Source: CAVALG01 sp045576295 (GTDB lineage Bacteria > Bacillota > Clostridia > Oscillospirales > Acutalibacteraceae). Taken from it: DNA of 34,643 nt. The notes below the pieces were generated by a model. It was given only the letters and a program-made list of their open reading frames with translations. It was not told the DNA's origin and did no database searches. This document shows, one piece after another, positions 1 through 7,192 of this stretch; within the stretch, counting starts at the first letter, position 1, and each line of letters opens with the position of its first letter. The stretch lies in the NCBI GenBank assembly GCA_045576295.1, contig JAZNGF010000056.1:1-34643 (forward strand), in the 5' to 3' direction. The position numbers and the translations under genes are program-made.

Positions 1-1155
1 GCGGCCTTCCCCGTTGTTTGGTTTGTTTTAGGCAAGGCGCATATCGGGCTTTATGTTGCTATTCTTGCAGGGCTTATAGCCGGCGTGCTTATCGGTCAAG
101 CAACCGAATATTTCACATCAGATACATATAAACCAACAAAAAATCTTTCATCAACCAGTGAAACAGGCTCGGCAACCATTATAATCGGCGGATTGTCGCT
201 TGGTATGATGTCAACAATTTTGCCGATAGTTATTATTGCGGCCTGTATTTTAGTTGCCTTTTTCGTTTCGGGAGGCGGAGAGTCTGCTAACCTCGGCCTT
301 TACGGTATTGCGCTTGCGGCTGTTGGTATGCTTTCAACACTCGGCATCACCCTTGCAACCGATGCTTACGGCCCCGTTGCCGATAACGCAGGCGGTATTG
401 CCGAAATGTCGAAGCTGCCCGAAGAGGTTCGCCATAGAACCGATGCGCTCGATTCACTCGGCAACACAACAGCGGCAACAGGCAAAGGTTTTGCTATCGG
501 CTCTGCGGCGCTCACAGCGCTGGCGCTTATGGCATCCTACAAAAACAAGGTTGTTGACATAAACTCGGATTTTGAGTTTGATTTAAGCGTTATGAATCCT
601 GCGGTCCTCGTTGGTTTATTTATAGGCGCTTGCCTGCCCTTTATCTTTGCGGCAATAACAATGCAGTCGGTTGGTAAAGCGGCAAATTCCATCGTTAAAG
701 AGGTTCGCCGCCAGTTTAAAGAAATTAAGGGCTTAATGGACGGCAAGGCCGACCCTGACTATGAATCCTGCGTTAGCCTTTGCACAAAGGCATCACTCCG
801 CGAAATGGTGCTCCCCACCATCGTTGCAGTTATAGTTCCAATTGTTGTTGGATTGGTTCTTGGTGCAAACGGTGTTGTTGGAATGCTCGCAGGCGCCACT
901 GCAACAGGCTTCTTAATGGCAGTGTTTATGTCGAACTCGGGCGGCGCTTGGGATAACGCTAAAAAGTATATAGAAACAGGCGAGCACGGCGGCAAGGGAA
1001 GCGACCAGCACAAAGCGGCAGTAGTTGGCGACACAGTTGGCGACCCGTTTAAAGATACATCAGGCCCTGCAATCAACATTCTTATAAAGCTTATTTCAAT
1101 GGTATCAATAGTTTTCGCAGCGTTAGTTGTAAACTTTGGCGGAAAGCTGTTTTAA
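1..1155 (+). CDS. hppA: Membrane-bound K+-dependent ion-pumping pyrophosphatase, 3' part
   Basis: This is the C-terminal 384 codons of a membrane pyrophosphatase, which couples hydrolysis of pyrophosphate to H+ or Na+ export across the cytoplasmic membrane. The frame is open from base 1, so the start lies upstream. Family signatures seen are VADNAGGIAEM, the HRTDALDSLGNTTAA stretch, GGAWDNAKKYIE, and the C-terminal HKAAVVGDTVGDPFKDTSGP, which binds Mg-pyrophosphate. Several hydrophobic membrane segments are visible, the last ending at the C-terminus. In the GNTTAATGKG motif the residues at the diagnostic positions are Ala and Gly; K+-independent enzymes have Lys and Thr there, so this should be the K+-dependent class. 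That class contains both Na+ and H+ pumps, and the pumped ion cannot be settled because the N-terminal part is missing. A hairpin terminator follows directly, so it probably ends its own transcript. Confidence 0.96.
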   Translation, partial: AAFPVVWFVLGKAHIGLYVAILAGLIAGVLIGQATEYFTSDTYKPTKNLSSTSETGSATIIIGGLSLGMMSTILPIVIIAACILVAFFVSGGGESANLGLYGIALAAVGMLSTLGITLATDAYGPVADNAGGIAEMSKLPEEVRHRTDALDSLGNTTAATGKGFAIGSAALTALALMASYKNKVVDINSDFEFDLSVMNPAVLVGLFIGACLPFIFAAITMQSVGKAANSIVKEVRRQFKEIKGLMDGKADPDYESCVSLCTKASLREMVLPTIVAVIVPIVVGLVLGANGVVGMLAGATATGFLMAVFMSNSGGAWDNAKKYIETGEHGGKGSDQHKAAVVGDTVGDPFKDTSGPAINILIKLISMVSIVFAALVVNFGGKLF

Positions 1156-1166
1156 TCAAAGAGGGG

Positions 1167-1196
1167 AAAAGCGGTGGCGGAAATGCCACCGCTTTT
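1167..1196 (+). terminator. Hairpin terminator after hppA
   Basis: A perfect 12-bp inverted repeat (AAAAGCGGTGGC, loop GGAAAT, GCCACCGCTTTT) begins 11 bases after the hppA stop codon. The A-rich 5' arm and T-rich 3' arm suggest it can terminate in either direction. Confidence 0.85.
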
Positions 1197-1275
1197 CAGG
1201 TAATAAGTAATAGTGAAATGTGAAGAGGTGCGGTGTCGGCCACCGCCTACAGATTTAAACAATGAACACCCTAAG

Positions 1276-1312
1276 CCTTCCCCTTGAGGGGAAGGTGGCG
1301 CGTGATAACGCG
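1276..1312. repeat. Intergenic palindromic element (CCTTCCCC type)
   Basis: Two adjacent hairpins: CCTTCCCC-TTGA-GGGGAAGG (1276-1295) and CGCGT-GATA-ACGCG (1299-1312). I recognise this layout from intergenic regions of many gut Clostridia. No coding potential is seen. Confidence 0.7.
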
Positions 1313-1371
1313 ACGGATGAGGTGTAGCCGCTTATGTGGTGAAAAGAATAATGAATAATGAATAAATTCGG

Positions 1372-1388
1372 TGTCGGCATAGCCGACA
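1372..1388. repeat. Short perfect palindrome
   Basis: TGTCGGC-ATA-GCCGACA is a 7-bp perfect inverted repeat with a 3-base loop. It lies in the repeat-rich gap between hppA and rpmH. The related string GTGTCGGCCACCG occurs at about 1233. Confidence 0.6.
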
Positions 1389-1413
1389 AATTAAAAATAA
1401 CTAACAACCACAG

Positions 1414-1461
1414 CCTCCCTATGATGAGGGAGGTGGCAAAACGAAGTTTTGGCGGAGGGAG
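1414..1461. repeat. Intergenic palindromic element (CCTCCCT type)
   Basis: CCTCCCT-ATGATG-AGGGAGG (1414-1433) is followed by TGGC, then AAAAC-GAA-GTTTT (1438-1450), then GGCGGAGGGAG. It has the same two-hairpin plan as the element at 1276-1312 but a different sequence, so it is likely a related subfamily. It is non-coding. Confidence 0.7.
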
Positions 1462-1527
1462 AGAAAACGTAAAACTTCACTACCCTTAAGCCGCTAACGT
1501 AGTAGCTCCCATCGGGGGGAGCCGAGC

Positions 1528-1601
1528 GGGCGACCACAGGTCGCCCCTACGGTATAGCCGATAGCCAACACAGAATTTGTAGGGGTGGGCTTTGCCCGCC
1601 C
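1528..1601. repeat. Two opposed copies of a GGGC..CCCCTAC palindromic repeat
   Basis: The forward copy is GGGCGACC-ACA-GGTCGCCCCTAC (1528-1550). The reverse copy is GTAGGGGTGGGC-TTT-GCCCGCCC (1579-1601), preceded by CAGAATTTGTAG (1571-1582). The same family, with its CTACAAATTCTG flank, recurs at 11848-11939, which shows that these are dispersed elements and not local structure. Confidence 0.7.
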
Positions 1602-1761
1602 GCACCTCAGCCGCGCGCAAATCCGCACCGCACCCCCACCCACCACACCTCGCCCGCCCACTGCGCCGCCTCCTGCAGTGTGTATTTGGCGGTATATCTT
1701 GCCGTTTTCACCGCGAAACGGCTCGAAAACAAAGTTTTTGCGGGTTTACACTATTTTTTAG

Positions 1762-1790
1762 TTGACAAAGGCGTTGTTTTTTATTATAAT
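1762..1790 (+). promoter_or_regulatory. Consensus sigma-70/SigA promoter for rpmH
   Basis: A perfect -35 TTGACA (1762-1767) and a perfect -10 TATAAT (1785-1790) are separated by 17 bp. Transcription should start near 1797, giving a leader of about 100 bases before rpmH. In that leader CCGCAT (1842-1847) can pair with ATGCGG (1877-1882), which sits just before the ribosome binding site. A full-consensus promoter fits the high demand for a ribosomal protein. Confidence 0.92.
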
Positions 1791-1900
1791 TCTATCTTGA
1801 TAGGTTGTGTTATTGTCTACTTTTATAACTTGAACGGCCTTCCGCATGGGCTAATAATAATACACAACGATATTTTATGCGGATAAGGGAGGTTAAACTA

Positions 1901-2035
1901 ATGAAAAGAACATATCAGCCTAAGAAGCTTCACCGTAAGAGAGAGCACGGTTTCCGTAAGAGAATGGCCACAGCAAACGGAAGAAAGGTTCTTGCTCGCC
2001 GCAGAACAAAAGGCAGAAAAACTCTTACCTATTAA
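1901..2035 (+). CDS. rpmH: 50S ribosomal protein L34
   Basis: This 44-residue basic protein matches L34 over its whole length: it starts MKRTYQPKK, has HGFRKRMATANGRKVLARRR in the middle and ends KGRKTLTY. L34 is a component of the large ribosomal subunit. The start follows AAGGGAGG with good spacing. It is the first gene of the classic rpmH-rnpA-yidD-yidC-jag cluster. In most Firmicutes dnaA and oriC lie on the other side of rpmH, but here that side holds hppA and intergenic repeats. Confidence 0.98.
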   Translation: MKRTYQPKKLHRKREHGFRKRMATANGRKVLARRRTKGRKTLTY

Positions 2036-2036
2036 T

Positions 2037-2060
2037 GAAAGGCCACAACAGTGGTCTTTC
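2037..2060 (+). promoter_or_regulatory. Hairpin between rpmH and rnpA (attenuator or processing site)
   Basis: GAAAGGCCAC-AACA-GTGGTCTTTC forms a 10-bp stem with one G-U pair and a 4-base loop, starting 2 bases after the rpmH stop. No T-run follows, so it is unlikely to be a full terminator. It more likely protects the rpmH mRNA end or lowers rnpA expression relative to rpmH. Confidence 0.6.
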
Positions 2061-2092
2061 ACTGTATTTAGAAATCATACAACTCGAACGGA

Positions 2093-2431
2093 ATGATCTT
2101 TGTGAACTTTACAACCCTCAACCTGAATAAGGATTTTCGCCGTATTTACGGTAGGGGTAGGTCGTTTATAAGCCCTCAGCTTGTAACCTATGTTTTGCCC
2201 AAAAAAAGTGGCGGGCTGCGCATAGGTATAACCACCAGTAAAAAGATAGGCTGCGCGGTTAAACGCAACCGTGCAAGAAGGGTTATAATGGCCGCGTGGA
2301 GAAACTGTTTGCCATATCTTGGCGGGAACTACGATTTTGTGTTTGTTGCAAGGGTTAAAACAACCCTTGTTAAATCAACCGATATTGAAAGGGCTATGAA
2401 ACGCCATCTTTCAGAGGCGGGCGTGATATGA
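2093..2431 (+). CDS. rnpA: Ribonuclease P protein component
   Basis: This 112-residue basic protein assists the RNase P RNA in 5' maturation of tRNA precursors. The diagnostic RNR region is present in the middle (KKIGCAVKRNRARRVI), preceded by RIGITTSKK, with the N-terminal NKDFRRIYGRGRSF typical of the family. Length is normal. Two starts are possible: ATG at 2093 and GTG at 2102. A weak GAACGGA site precedes both, and the GTG start gives an N-terminus closer to family length. The gene overlaps yidD by 4 bases (ATGA), indicating translational coupling. Confidence 0.95.
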   Translation: MIFVNFTTLNLNKDFRRIYGRGRSFISPQLVTYVLPKKSGGLRIGITTSKKIGCAVKRNRARRVIMAAWRNCLPYLGGNYDFVFVARVKTTLVKSTDIERAMKRHLSEAGVI

Positions 2432-2670
2432 AGCGCCTGCTTATATGGTTTATAAGGGTTTATCAAAAAACAATTTCTCCATTATCAGTATCATCTTGCA
2501 GATTCAGGCCCACCTGCTCGCAGTATGCCATTGAAGCGCTTGAAAAGCGGGGGGTTATAGTTGGGCTTTCGTTAGCAGTTTGGCGTTTTTTGCGTTGCAA
2601 CCCGTTTAATAAAAATCACGGGTGGGACCCAGTTCCCGAAAAGCGCACAAAACCAAAAAACAAACATTAA
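2428..2670 (+). CDS. yidD: Membrane protein insertion efficiency factor YidD
   Basis: An 80-residue member of the YidD (DUF37) family, which helps YidC-dependent insertion of inner-membrane proteins. Family signatures are IRVYQKTISPL near the N-terminus, the cysteine motif SSCRFRPTCSQYAIEAL, and the C-terminal RCNPFNKNHGWDPVP. An amphipathic N-terminal helix (RLLIWFIRVYQ) is visible. The start overlaps the rnpA stop codon, and the position between rnpA and yidC is the usual one. Confidence 0.96.
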   Translation: MKRLLIWFIRVYQKTISPLSVSSCRFRPTCSQYAIEALEKRGVIVGLSLAVWRFLRCNPFNKNHGWDPVPEKRTKPKNKH

Positions 2671-2690
2671 AGCGCGGCCGCTTGGCGCTT
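2670..2690 (+). other. Hairpin at the yidD stop
   Basis: AAGCGC...GCGCTT is a 6-bp perfect inverted repeat with a 9-base loop that starts at the last base of the yidD stop codon. No T-run follows, so its role is unclear. Confidence 0.4.
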
Positions 2691-2759
2691 CACCCTGCAC
2701 TTGGCAGAAACTGAAGCGGTAAACAAGGCAAGTAGCGTGAAAATTCGCTATTACCAATT

Positions 2760-2787
2760 AAAATGCGCGCTGTTAGCGCGGCATTTT
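2760..2787 (+). terminator. Likely terminator between yidD and yidC
   Basis: AAAATG-CGCGCT, loop GTT, AGCGCG-CATTTT pairs as a 12-bp stem with one bulged G (2781). The 3' arm ends in TTTT. It separates the rpmH-rnpA-yidD transcript from a promoter just upstream of yidC. Confidence 0.6.
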
Positions 2788-2814
2788 GCCACGGCACATA
2801 ATAAAAATCTCCAC

Positions 2815-2843
2815 TTGCCGCTAAGGAGATTTTGTTTTATAAT
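2815..2843 (+). promoter_or_regulatory. Probable promoter for yidC-jag
   Basis: A perfect -10 TATAAT (2838-2843) lies 17 bp downstream of TTGCCG (2815-2820), which matches 4 of 6 positions of TTGACA. It sits between the terminator-like hairpin at 2760-2787 and yidC. The inverted repeat AAAATCTCC/GGAGATTTT (2804-2812 and 2825-2833) flanks the -35 element and could be an operator. Confidence 0.6.
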
Positions 2844-2878
2844 GTGCCGATTTTTCGGCGGCAGACAAGGAGATTAAA

Positions 2879-3763
2879 ATGGGATTTATAGGTGCACCAA
2901 TGGGCGCTGTGCTCAAATGGTTAATGTCGCTTTTTAATAATAATTTTGCTTGGGCTGTGTTCGTGTTTACTGTTTTAGTAAACCTTGTTATGCTGCCCTT
3001 AACAATCAAATCTCAAAAATCGAACCTCAAGCAGGCAAAGCTTCGCCCGAAGTTAGAAGCAATCAAACTCAAATACGGCGATGATAAGGTAAAGGTTCAG
3101 CAGGCAACACAGGAATTATATTCTAAAGAGGGTGTATCCCCCGCCGGCGGCTGTTTACCAATGATTCTTCGCCTTGTGTTTATGATGGGTGTATACGAGG
3201 TTATCAGGAAGCCCTTAACCTATATAGCAGGTTTTAAATGGGCAGACGCTGCTATGGCGGCTGAAAAATTAGAAAAACAAACCGAAGTTCTTAATAAAAT
3301 TCTCGGTGGTGCCGAAAAGGTTGGTAAGCACGTTGTAACCGCAGCTGAGCGCGCGACAGCGGAGAGCATGAATTTCAATTGGCTTGGTATTAATTTAACC
3401 GACGAACCTAAATTCAATTGGAATTTCAGCGAATTTGAAATCATCTGGCTCATTCCCATTTTGGCATTCGCCGCAGCAATGCTCAACAGCATTGTTACCC
3501 TTTTAATCAACAAAAAAATGAACCCCGATCAGCCCAACATGGCAGGTATGATGCTCACTATGCCCTTGATTTCACTTTTCTTTGCCTTCTCGCTTGAGGG
3601 CGCTGTTGGCTTCTACTGGATAGTATCGAGCATTATTTCAGGGGCAATTCAGGCGGTTGTTTCGGTTAAATATAATGCAAACCGCCTCTTAGCGATCGAC
3701 CGAATGAAATCGGTAACGGCGCGCTATAATTACGAAAAGAACATGGCAGAGGAACAACAATAA
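2879..3763 (+). CDS. yidC: Membrane protein insertase YidC/Oxa1/SpoIIIJ family
   Basis: A 294-residue polytopic insertase. It places membrane proteins into the lipid bilayer alone or with SecYEG. TM1 is about residues 22-43 (FAWAVFVFTVLVNLVMLPL), followed by the cytoplasmic helical hairpin (KSQKSNLKQAKLRPKLEAIK). GGCLPM begins the next membrane segment (about 90-108), with further segments near 185-210, 220-235 and 240-260. There is no long N-terminal lipoprotein domain, as in many Clostridia. The start follows AAGGAGAT. Oddity: the conserved TM1 arginine of Gram-positive homologues (R73 in B. subtilis SpoIIIJ, context IRLLILP) is Asn35 here, while the usual Gln of LIQMP in the next segment is Arg98 (ILRLVF). 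The groove charge may thus have swapped helices. jag follows after 32 bases. Confidence 0.95.
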   Translation: MGFIGAPMGAVLKWLMSLFNNNFAWAVFVFTVLVNLVMLPLTIKSQKSNLKQAKLRPKLEAIKLKYGDDKVKVQQATQELYSKEGVSPAGGCLPMILRLVFMMGVYEVIRKPLTYIAGFKWADAAMAAEKLEKQTEVLNKILGGAEKVGKHVVTAAERATAESMNFNWLGINLTDEPKFNWNFSEFEIIWLIPILAFAAAMLNSIVTLLINKKMNPDQPNMAGMMLTMPLISLFFAFSLEGAVGFYWIVSSIISGAIQAVVSVKYNANRLLAIDRMKSVTARYNYEKNMAEEQQ

Positions 3764-3795
3764 AGCCCTTCTGCCCATTTTAGGAGGACTCTTAA

Positions 3796-4773
3796 TTGAT
3801 TAAAGAAGCATTTGGAACTGCCCCAACGGTTGACGAGGCGCGCGAAAAGGCCGAGCAACTTTTAAGGGCGCAGAATATTATAGATGACAGTGTATTTATC
3901 GACTTTGAAATCATTGATATGCCTAAGGCAAAAACATTAGGCATCTTCGGCGGAAAGGACGCAAAGGTTAGGGCGTTTATTGAACTGCCCGATGAAAAGC
4001 TCACAAAGGCACGCGCTGAAAAGCCGGCTAAAAAAGAAAAGCCCGAAAAGGCTGAAAAAGCACCTAAGGCTGAAAAAGCACCTAAGGCTGAAAAGGCGCC
4101 AAAAATCGAAAAAGCCCCAAAAGTTGAGCCCGCAGCACCAGCAGCACCAGCCACAGAAGCAGCAACCCCCGCAGTTCCTGCCGAGCAGATTGATAAAAAT
4201 TCTCGCGCAGGCAAGGCTGTAGCATACCTTGAAAGCATATTGGTTCAGCTTGGCTGCACCGATATTAAAATGATGGTTGCCGAAAACGCAGACGGCGCCG
4301 AAATTAAAATTGAAGGCGAAAACATGGGCACCGTTATAGGCTATAGGGGTGAAACTCTTGATGCACTTCAATACCTCGCGTCGGTGGCATCAAACGCCAA
4401 GGGCGCAGGCTACTACCGCGTTGTTATCAACATTGGTAACTACCGCGAAAAGAGGGTTGCATCACTCGAAGGCCTTGCAAAGAAAACAGCCGCACAGGCT
4501 ATCCGCGCAAGAAGAAGCCGTTCGCTCGAACCAATGAACCCCTATGAAAGAAGAATCGTTCACACCGCTATTCAAGGCATTGACGGTGTAACATCAAAAT
4601 CTGTTGGTGAAGGCTCAAGAAGGCACATTGTAATCGTGCCCGATAATGCCGACCGCCGAAGAGCGCCTTCAAAAGCTCACGCAGCTGCAGGCAACGCACC
4701 CGCGCAAACCGAAACCACTGCCAAGAAAACCGATGCAGGCAATATACCCCTTTACGGCAGAATAGATAAGTAG
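3796..4773 (+). CDS. jag: Jag/KhpB RNA-binding protein (Jag_N, KH, R3H)
   Basis: A 325-residue SpoIIIJ-associated protein. Jag/KhpB homologues bind RNA and affect cell shape and division in Gram-positive bacteria. Jag_N occupies residues 3-60 (IIDMPKAKTLGIFGGKDAKV). A charged linker at about 66-135 contains EKAPKA-type repeats and then an Ala/Pro stretch. A KH domain spans about 137-213, with the GxxG-type loop GTVIGYRGETLDALQYL. The R3H domain (217-283) has the SLEPMNPYERRIVH signature. A basic tail follows. The start codon is TTG, supported by a strong TAGGAGGA site (3781-3788) at good distance. mnmE and mnmG, which often follow jag, are absent, and a terminator comes next. Confidence 0.95.
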   Translation: MIKEAFGTAPTVDEAREKAEQLLRAQNIIDDSVFIDFEIIDMPKAKTLGIFGGKDAKVRAFIELPDEKLTKARAEKPAKKEKPEKAEKAPKAEKAPKAEKAPKIEKAPKVEPAAPAAPATEAATPAVPAEQIDKNSRAGKAVAYLESILVQLGCTDIKMMVAENADGAEIKIEGENMGTVIGYRGETLDALQYLASVASNAKGAGYYRVVINIGNYREKRVASLEGLAKKTAAQAIRARRSRSLEPMNPYERRIVHTAIQGIDGVTSKSVGEGSRRHIVIVPDNADRRRAPSKAHAAAGNAPAQTETTAKKTDAGNIPLYGRIDK

Positions 4774-4786
4774 TTTAAATTAACCC

Positions 4787-4830
4787 AAAAAACCACAAAC
4801 ATATTCTGCGGAGTTGTATGTGGTTTTTTT
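4787..4830 (+). terminator. Rho-independent terminator after jag
   Basis: AAAAAACCACA (4787-4797) pairs with TGTGGTTTTTT (4819-4829), and the 3' side is T-rich. It ends the yidC-jag transcript. Confidence 0.8.
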
Positions 4831-4877
4831 GCATATTTGCGGTTTTATGCCACTAAAGTTTTTTAACGGAGGCTAAT

Positions 4878-5066
4878 ATGAACATAAACATAGGCGACAA
4901 ACTTATTATGAAAAAGCCTCACCCTTGTGGCGAAAAAACCTTTTTGGTGCTTCGCGTGGGCGTCGATTTTAAAATTCGGTGCACCCAGTGCGGGCGCGAG
5001 GTAATGATTTCGCGTGAAAAGGTTCAAAAAGGCATAAAACAGGTTATCCCGAAAGAAGATATTTAA
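4878..5066 (+). CDS. DUF951 family protein
   Basis: A 62-residue protein that matches DUF951, a small Firmicute family of unknown function, across its length. Recognisable features are the N-terminal GDKLIMKKPHPCGEK, then LRVGVDFKIRCTQCGREVMISR. Three cysteines (one in HPCG, two in CTQCG) are placed as in a small metal-binding fold, but no binding has been shown here. ACGGAGG provides the ribosome site. The gene sits 24 bases before prfA and is probably cotranscribed with it. No clear promoter is seen in the 47 bases after the jag terminator, so read-through may feed this operon. Confidence 0.88.
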   Translation: MNINIGDKLIMKKPHPCGEKTFLVLRVGVDFKIRCTQCGREVMISREKVQKGIKQVIPKEDI

Positions 5067-5090
5067 GTCACTAAACGGAGGGAAGAGTGT

Positions 5091-6164
5091 ATGTTTAATA
5101 AATTAAAAGCAGTTGAGGAACGTTTTAACGAAATCGGCGAACAACTTGCCGACCCTGATGTTGCCTCTAACCAAGAAACATTTAAAAAATTAATGAAAGA
5201 ACATAAGCAGTTAACCCCGCTTATTGAAAAATTCCAAGAATACAAAACCGCCAAAGATAACGGCGAGCAGGCGCAGGAGCTTTTAAACGAAGGCGGGCTC
5301 GACCCCGAGCTTAAAGCCTTGGCCGAAGAAGAGAAAAAGGCGGCTACTGAAGACCTTGAAAGAATATCCGAAGAGCTTAAAATTCTGCTCTTGCCGCAAG
5401 ACCCGAACGATTCAAAGAACGTTATCATCGAAATCCGCGGCGGCGCCGGCGGCGAAGAAGCAGCGCTTTTTGCCGCATCACTCACAAGAATGTATTCAAT
5501 GTATTCCGAGGCGCGCCGTTGGAAATTAGAAATTGTTAACGCCAACGAAACCGAGCTTGGCGGATACAAGGAAGTTAGCATGATGGTTGAGGGCGAGGGT
5601 GCTTACTCACGCCTTAAATACGAAAGCGGCGTTCACCGCGTTCAGCGTGTTCCCGAAACCGAAACCTCGGGCCGAATTCACACATCAACCGTAACGGTTG
5701 CCGTTATGCCCGAAGCAGATGAAGTAGAGGTTGACATAAACCCCGCTGATTTGCAGATTGACACTTACAGAGCATCAGGCGCGGGTGGCCAGCACGTTAA
5801 CAAAACCGAATCGGCAATTAGAATAACCCACATCCCCACAGGCACAATCGTTGAATGCCAAGATGAGCGCAGCCAGCACAAAAACCGCGAAAAGGCATTA
5901 AAGGTTCTGCGTTCAAGAATATACGAAAAAATGATGGCCGAGCAGGCTGAATCTATCGCGTCTGACAGGCGCGCACAGGTTGGAACAGGCGACCGTTCTG
6001 AGCGAATTCGAACCTATAACTTCCCCCAAGGCCGCGTAACCGACCACAGAATAGGACTCACCCTTTATAAAATCGAGCAGATTATGAACGGCGATATCGA
6101 TGAAATTGTTGATTCGCTCATAACCTATTACCGCACCGAAATGCTTAAATCGGGTAACGAATAA
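5091..6164 (+). CDS. prfA: Peptide chain release factor 1
   Basis: A 357-residue class I release factor that frees the nascent chain at UAA and UAG codons. The catalytic GGQ is at 232-234 within RASGAGGQHVNKTES. The stop-codon reading tripeptide of RF1, P-x-T, is PET at 188-190 (VHRVQRVPETETSGRIHTST); RF2 would have SPF there. The C-terminal RTYNFPQGRVTDHRIGLTLY is also typical. Length is normal. Its usual partner prmC, which methylates the GGQ glutamine, is not next to it. The stop codon overlaps the sua5 start by one base (TAATG). Confidence 0.98.
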   Translation: MFNKLKAVEERFNEIGEQLADPDVASNQETFKKLMKEHKQLTPLIEKFQEYKTAKDNGEQAQELLNEGGLDPELKALAEEEKKAATEDLERISEELKILLLPQDPNDSKNVIIEIRGGAGGEEAALFAASLTRMYSMYSEARRWKLEIVNANETELGGYKEVSMMVEGEGAYSRLKYESGVHRVQRVPETETSGRIHTSTVTVAVMPEADEVEVDINPADLQIDTYRASGAGGQHVNKTESAIRITHIPTGTIVECQDERSQHKNREKALKVLRSRIYEKMMAEQAESIASDRRAQVGTGDRSERIRTYNFPQGRVTDHRIGLTLYKIEQIMNGDIDEIVDSLITYYRTEMLKSGNE

Positions 6165-7192
6165 TGAAAACTCTGCAGCTTGAACTAACCCCCGAAAAGC
6201 GGGAAGAAAGCCTTGAAACTGCCGCGAAAATTATAAGGTGTGGCGGGCTTGTTGCAATGCCAACCGAAACGGTTTATGGGCTTGCGGCCAACGCGCTTAA
6301 CGAAATGGCAGTTGAAAGTATTTTTAAGGCCAAGGGCCGCCCGCAAGATAACCCGCTGATTGTTCACATAAGCGGCGAAGAAATGTTAGCCCCGCTGGTT
6401 ACCCGAATTCCTCAAGCGGCAAAAAAATGTGCCGAAAATTTTTGGCCGGGGCCTTTTACAATGATTTTGCCAAAATCGAGCGTTATACCTTCGGTTGTTA
6501 GCGCAGGGCTTAACACCGTTGCGGTGAGGCTTCCCTCTCACCCCATAGCGCGCGAGCTTATAAGGCGTGCGGGTGTGCCGCTTGCGGCGCCAAGCGCTAA
6601 TCTTTCAGGAAGCCCCAGCCCAACATCGGCCGAGCACTGCGTTCGCGATTTAAACGGCCGAGTTGATGCCATTCTTATGGGCGGCAACAGCGAAGTTGGG
6701 CTTGAATCAACCGTTGTTTCGTTTGTGGGCTCACGCCCAAGGCTTTTGCGCCCGGGCGGAATCACTGCCGAGCAGTTAAAAGAGGTTATAGGCGAAATCG
6801 AAATCGATAAAGCCGTGCTTCAAGAGCCAGAAGAAGGCGAAGCCGTTGCAAGCCCGGGGATGAAATATAAGCATTATTCTCCCACCGCGCGGGTTATAAT
6901 GGTTGAGGGAAACAGCGAAGATTTTGTAAACTTTGTAAATTCCAAAAAGGATGAGGGCGTTTTCGCCCTTTGCTATAAAGAAGACGCGGGCGCTTTAGAT
7001 GTTCCCTTTTTAACCTATGGAAGCGAGGCTGATTTTGCCGAGCAGGGCGCTAACCTTTTTAATGCACTGCGAAAGCTCGACGAAATCGGTTGCCGCATCT
7101 GCTTTGCGCACGCGCCGAAAAAGGGCGGCATCGGCCTTGCTGTTTATAACCGCCTTATCCGCGCCGCAGGATTCGAGGTGATCTCGCTTTGA
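6164..7192 (+). CDS. ywlC: L-threonylcarbamoyladenylate synthase (Sua5/YwlC type)
   Basis: A 342-residue enzyme that makes threonylcarbamoyl-AMP from threonine, bicarbonate and ATP for the t6A modification of ANN-decoding tRNAs. The YrdC domain spans about 15-205: GGLVAMPTETVYGLAANA, then KAKGRPQDNPLIVHI, then PLAAPSANLSGSPSPTS. A Sua5 C-terminal domain follows (about 225-342, starting near SPGMKYKHYSPTA), so this is the long Sua5 form and not the short TsaC form. It is coupled by overlap to prfA upstream and coaE downstream. The prfA-sua5 pairing is common in Firmicutes. Confidence 0.95.
   Translation: MKTLQLELTPEKREESLETAAKIIRCGGLVAMPTETVYGLAANALNEMAVESIFKAKGRPQDNPLIVHISGEEMLAPLVTRIPQAAKKCAENFWPGPFTMILPKSSVIPSVVSAGLNTVAVRLPSHPIARELIRRAGVPLAAPSANLSGSPSPTSAEHCVRDLNGRVDAILMGGNSEVGLESTVVSFVGSRPRLLRPGGITAEQLKEVIGEIEIDKAVLQEPEEGEAVASPGMKYKHYSPTARVIMVEGNSEDFVNFVNSKKDEGVFALCYKEDAGALDVPFLTYGSEADFAEQGANLFNALRKLDEIGCRICFAHAPKKGGIGLAVYNRLIRAAGFEVISL

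Noticed and set aside
1680..1886. A 68-codon open frame upstream of rpmH
   Set aside because: It runs through the perfect rpmH promoter and leader, has no ribosome site and resembles no known protein.
2842..2877. An 11-codon leader frame before yidC with an upstream AAGGAG, suggestive of a MifM-like sensor peptide
   Set aside because: Its ATG overlaps the -10 box of the probable yidC promoter, so it would not be transcribed from there, and the spacing from AAGGAG is too long.
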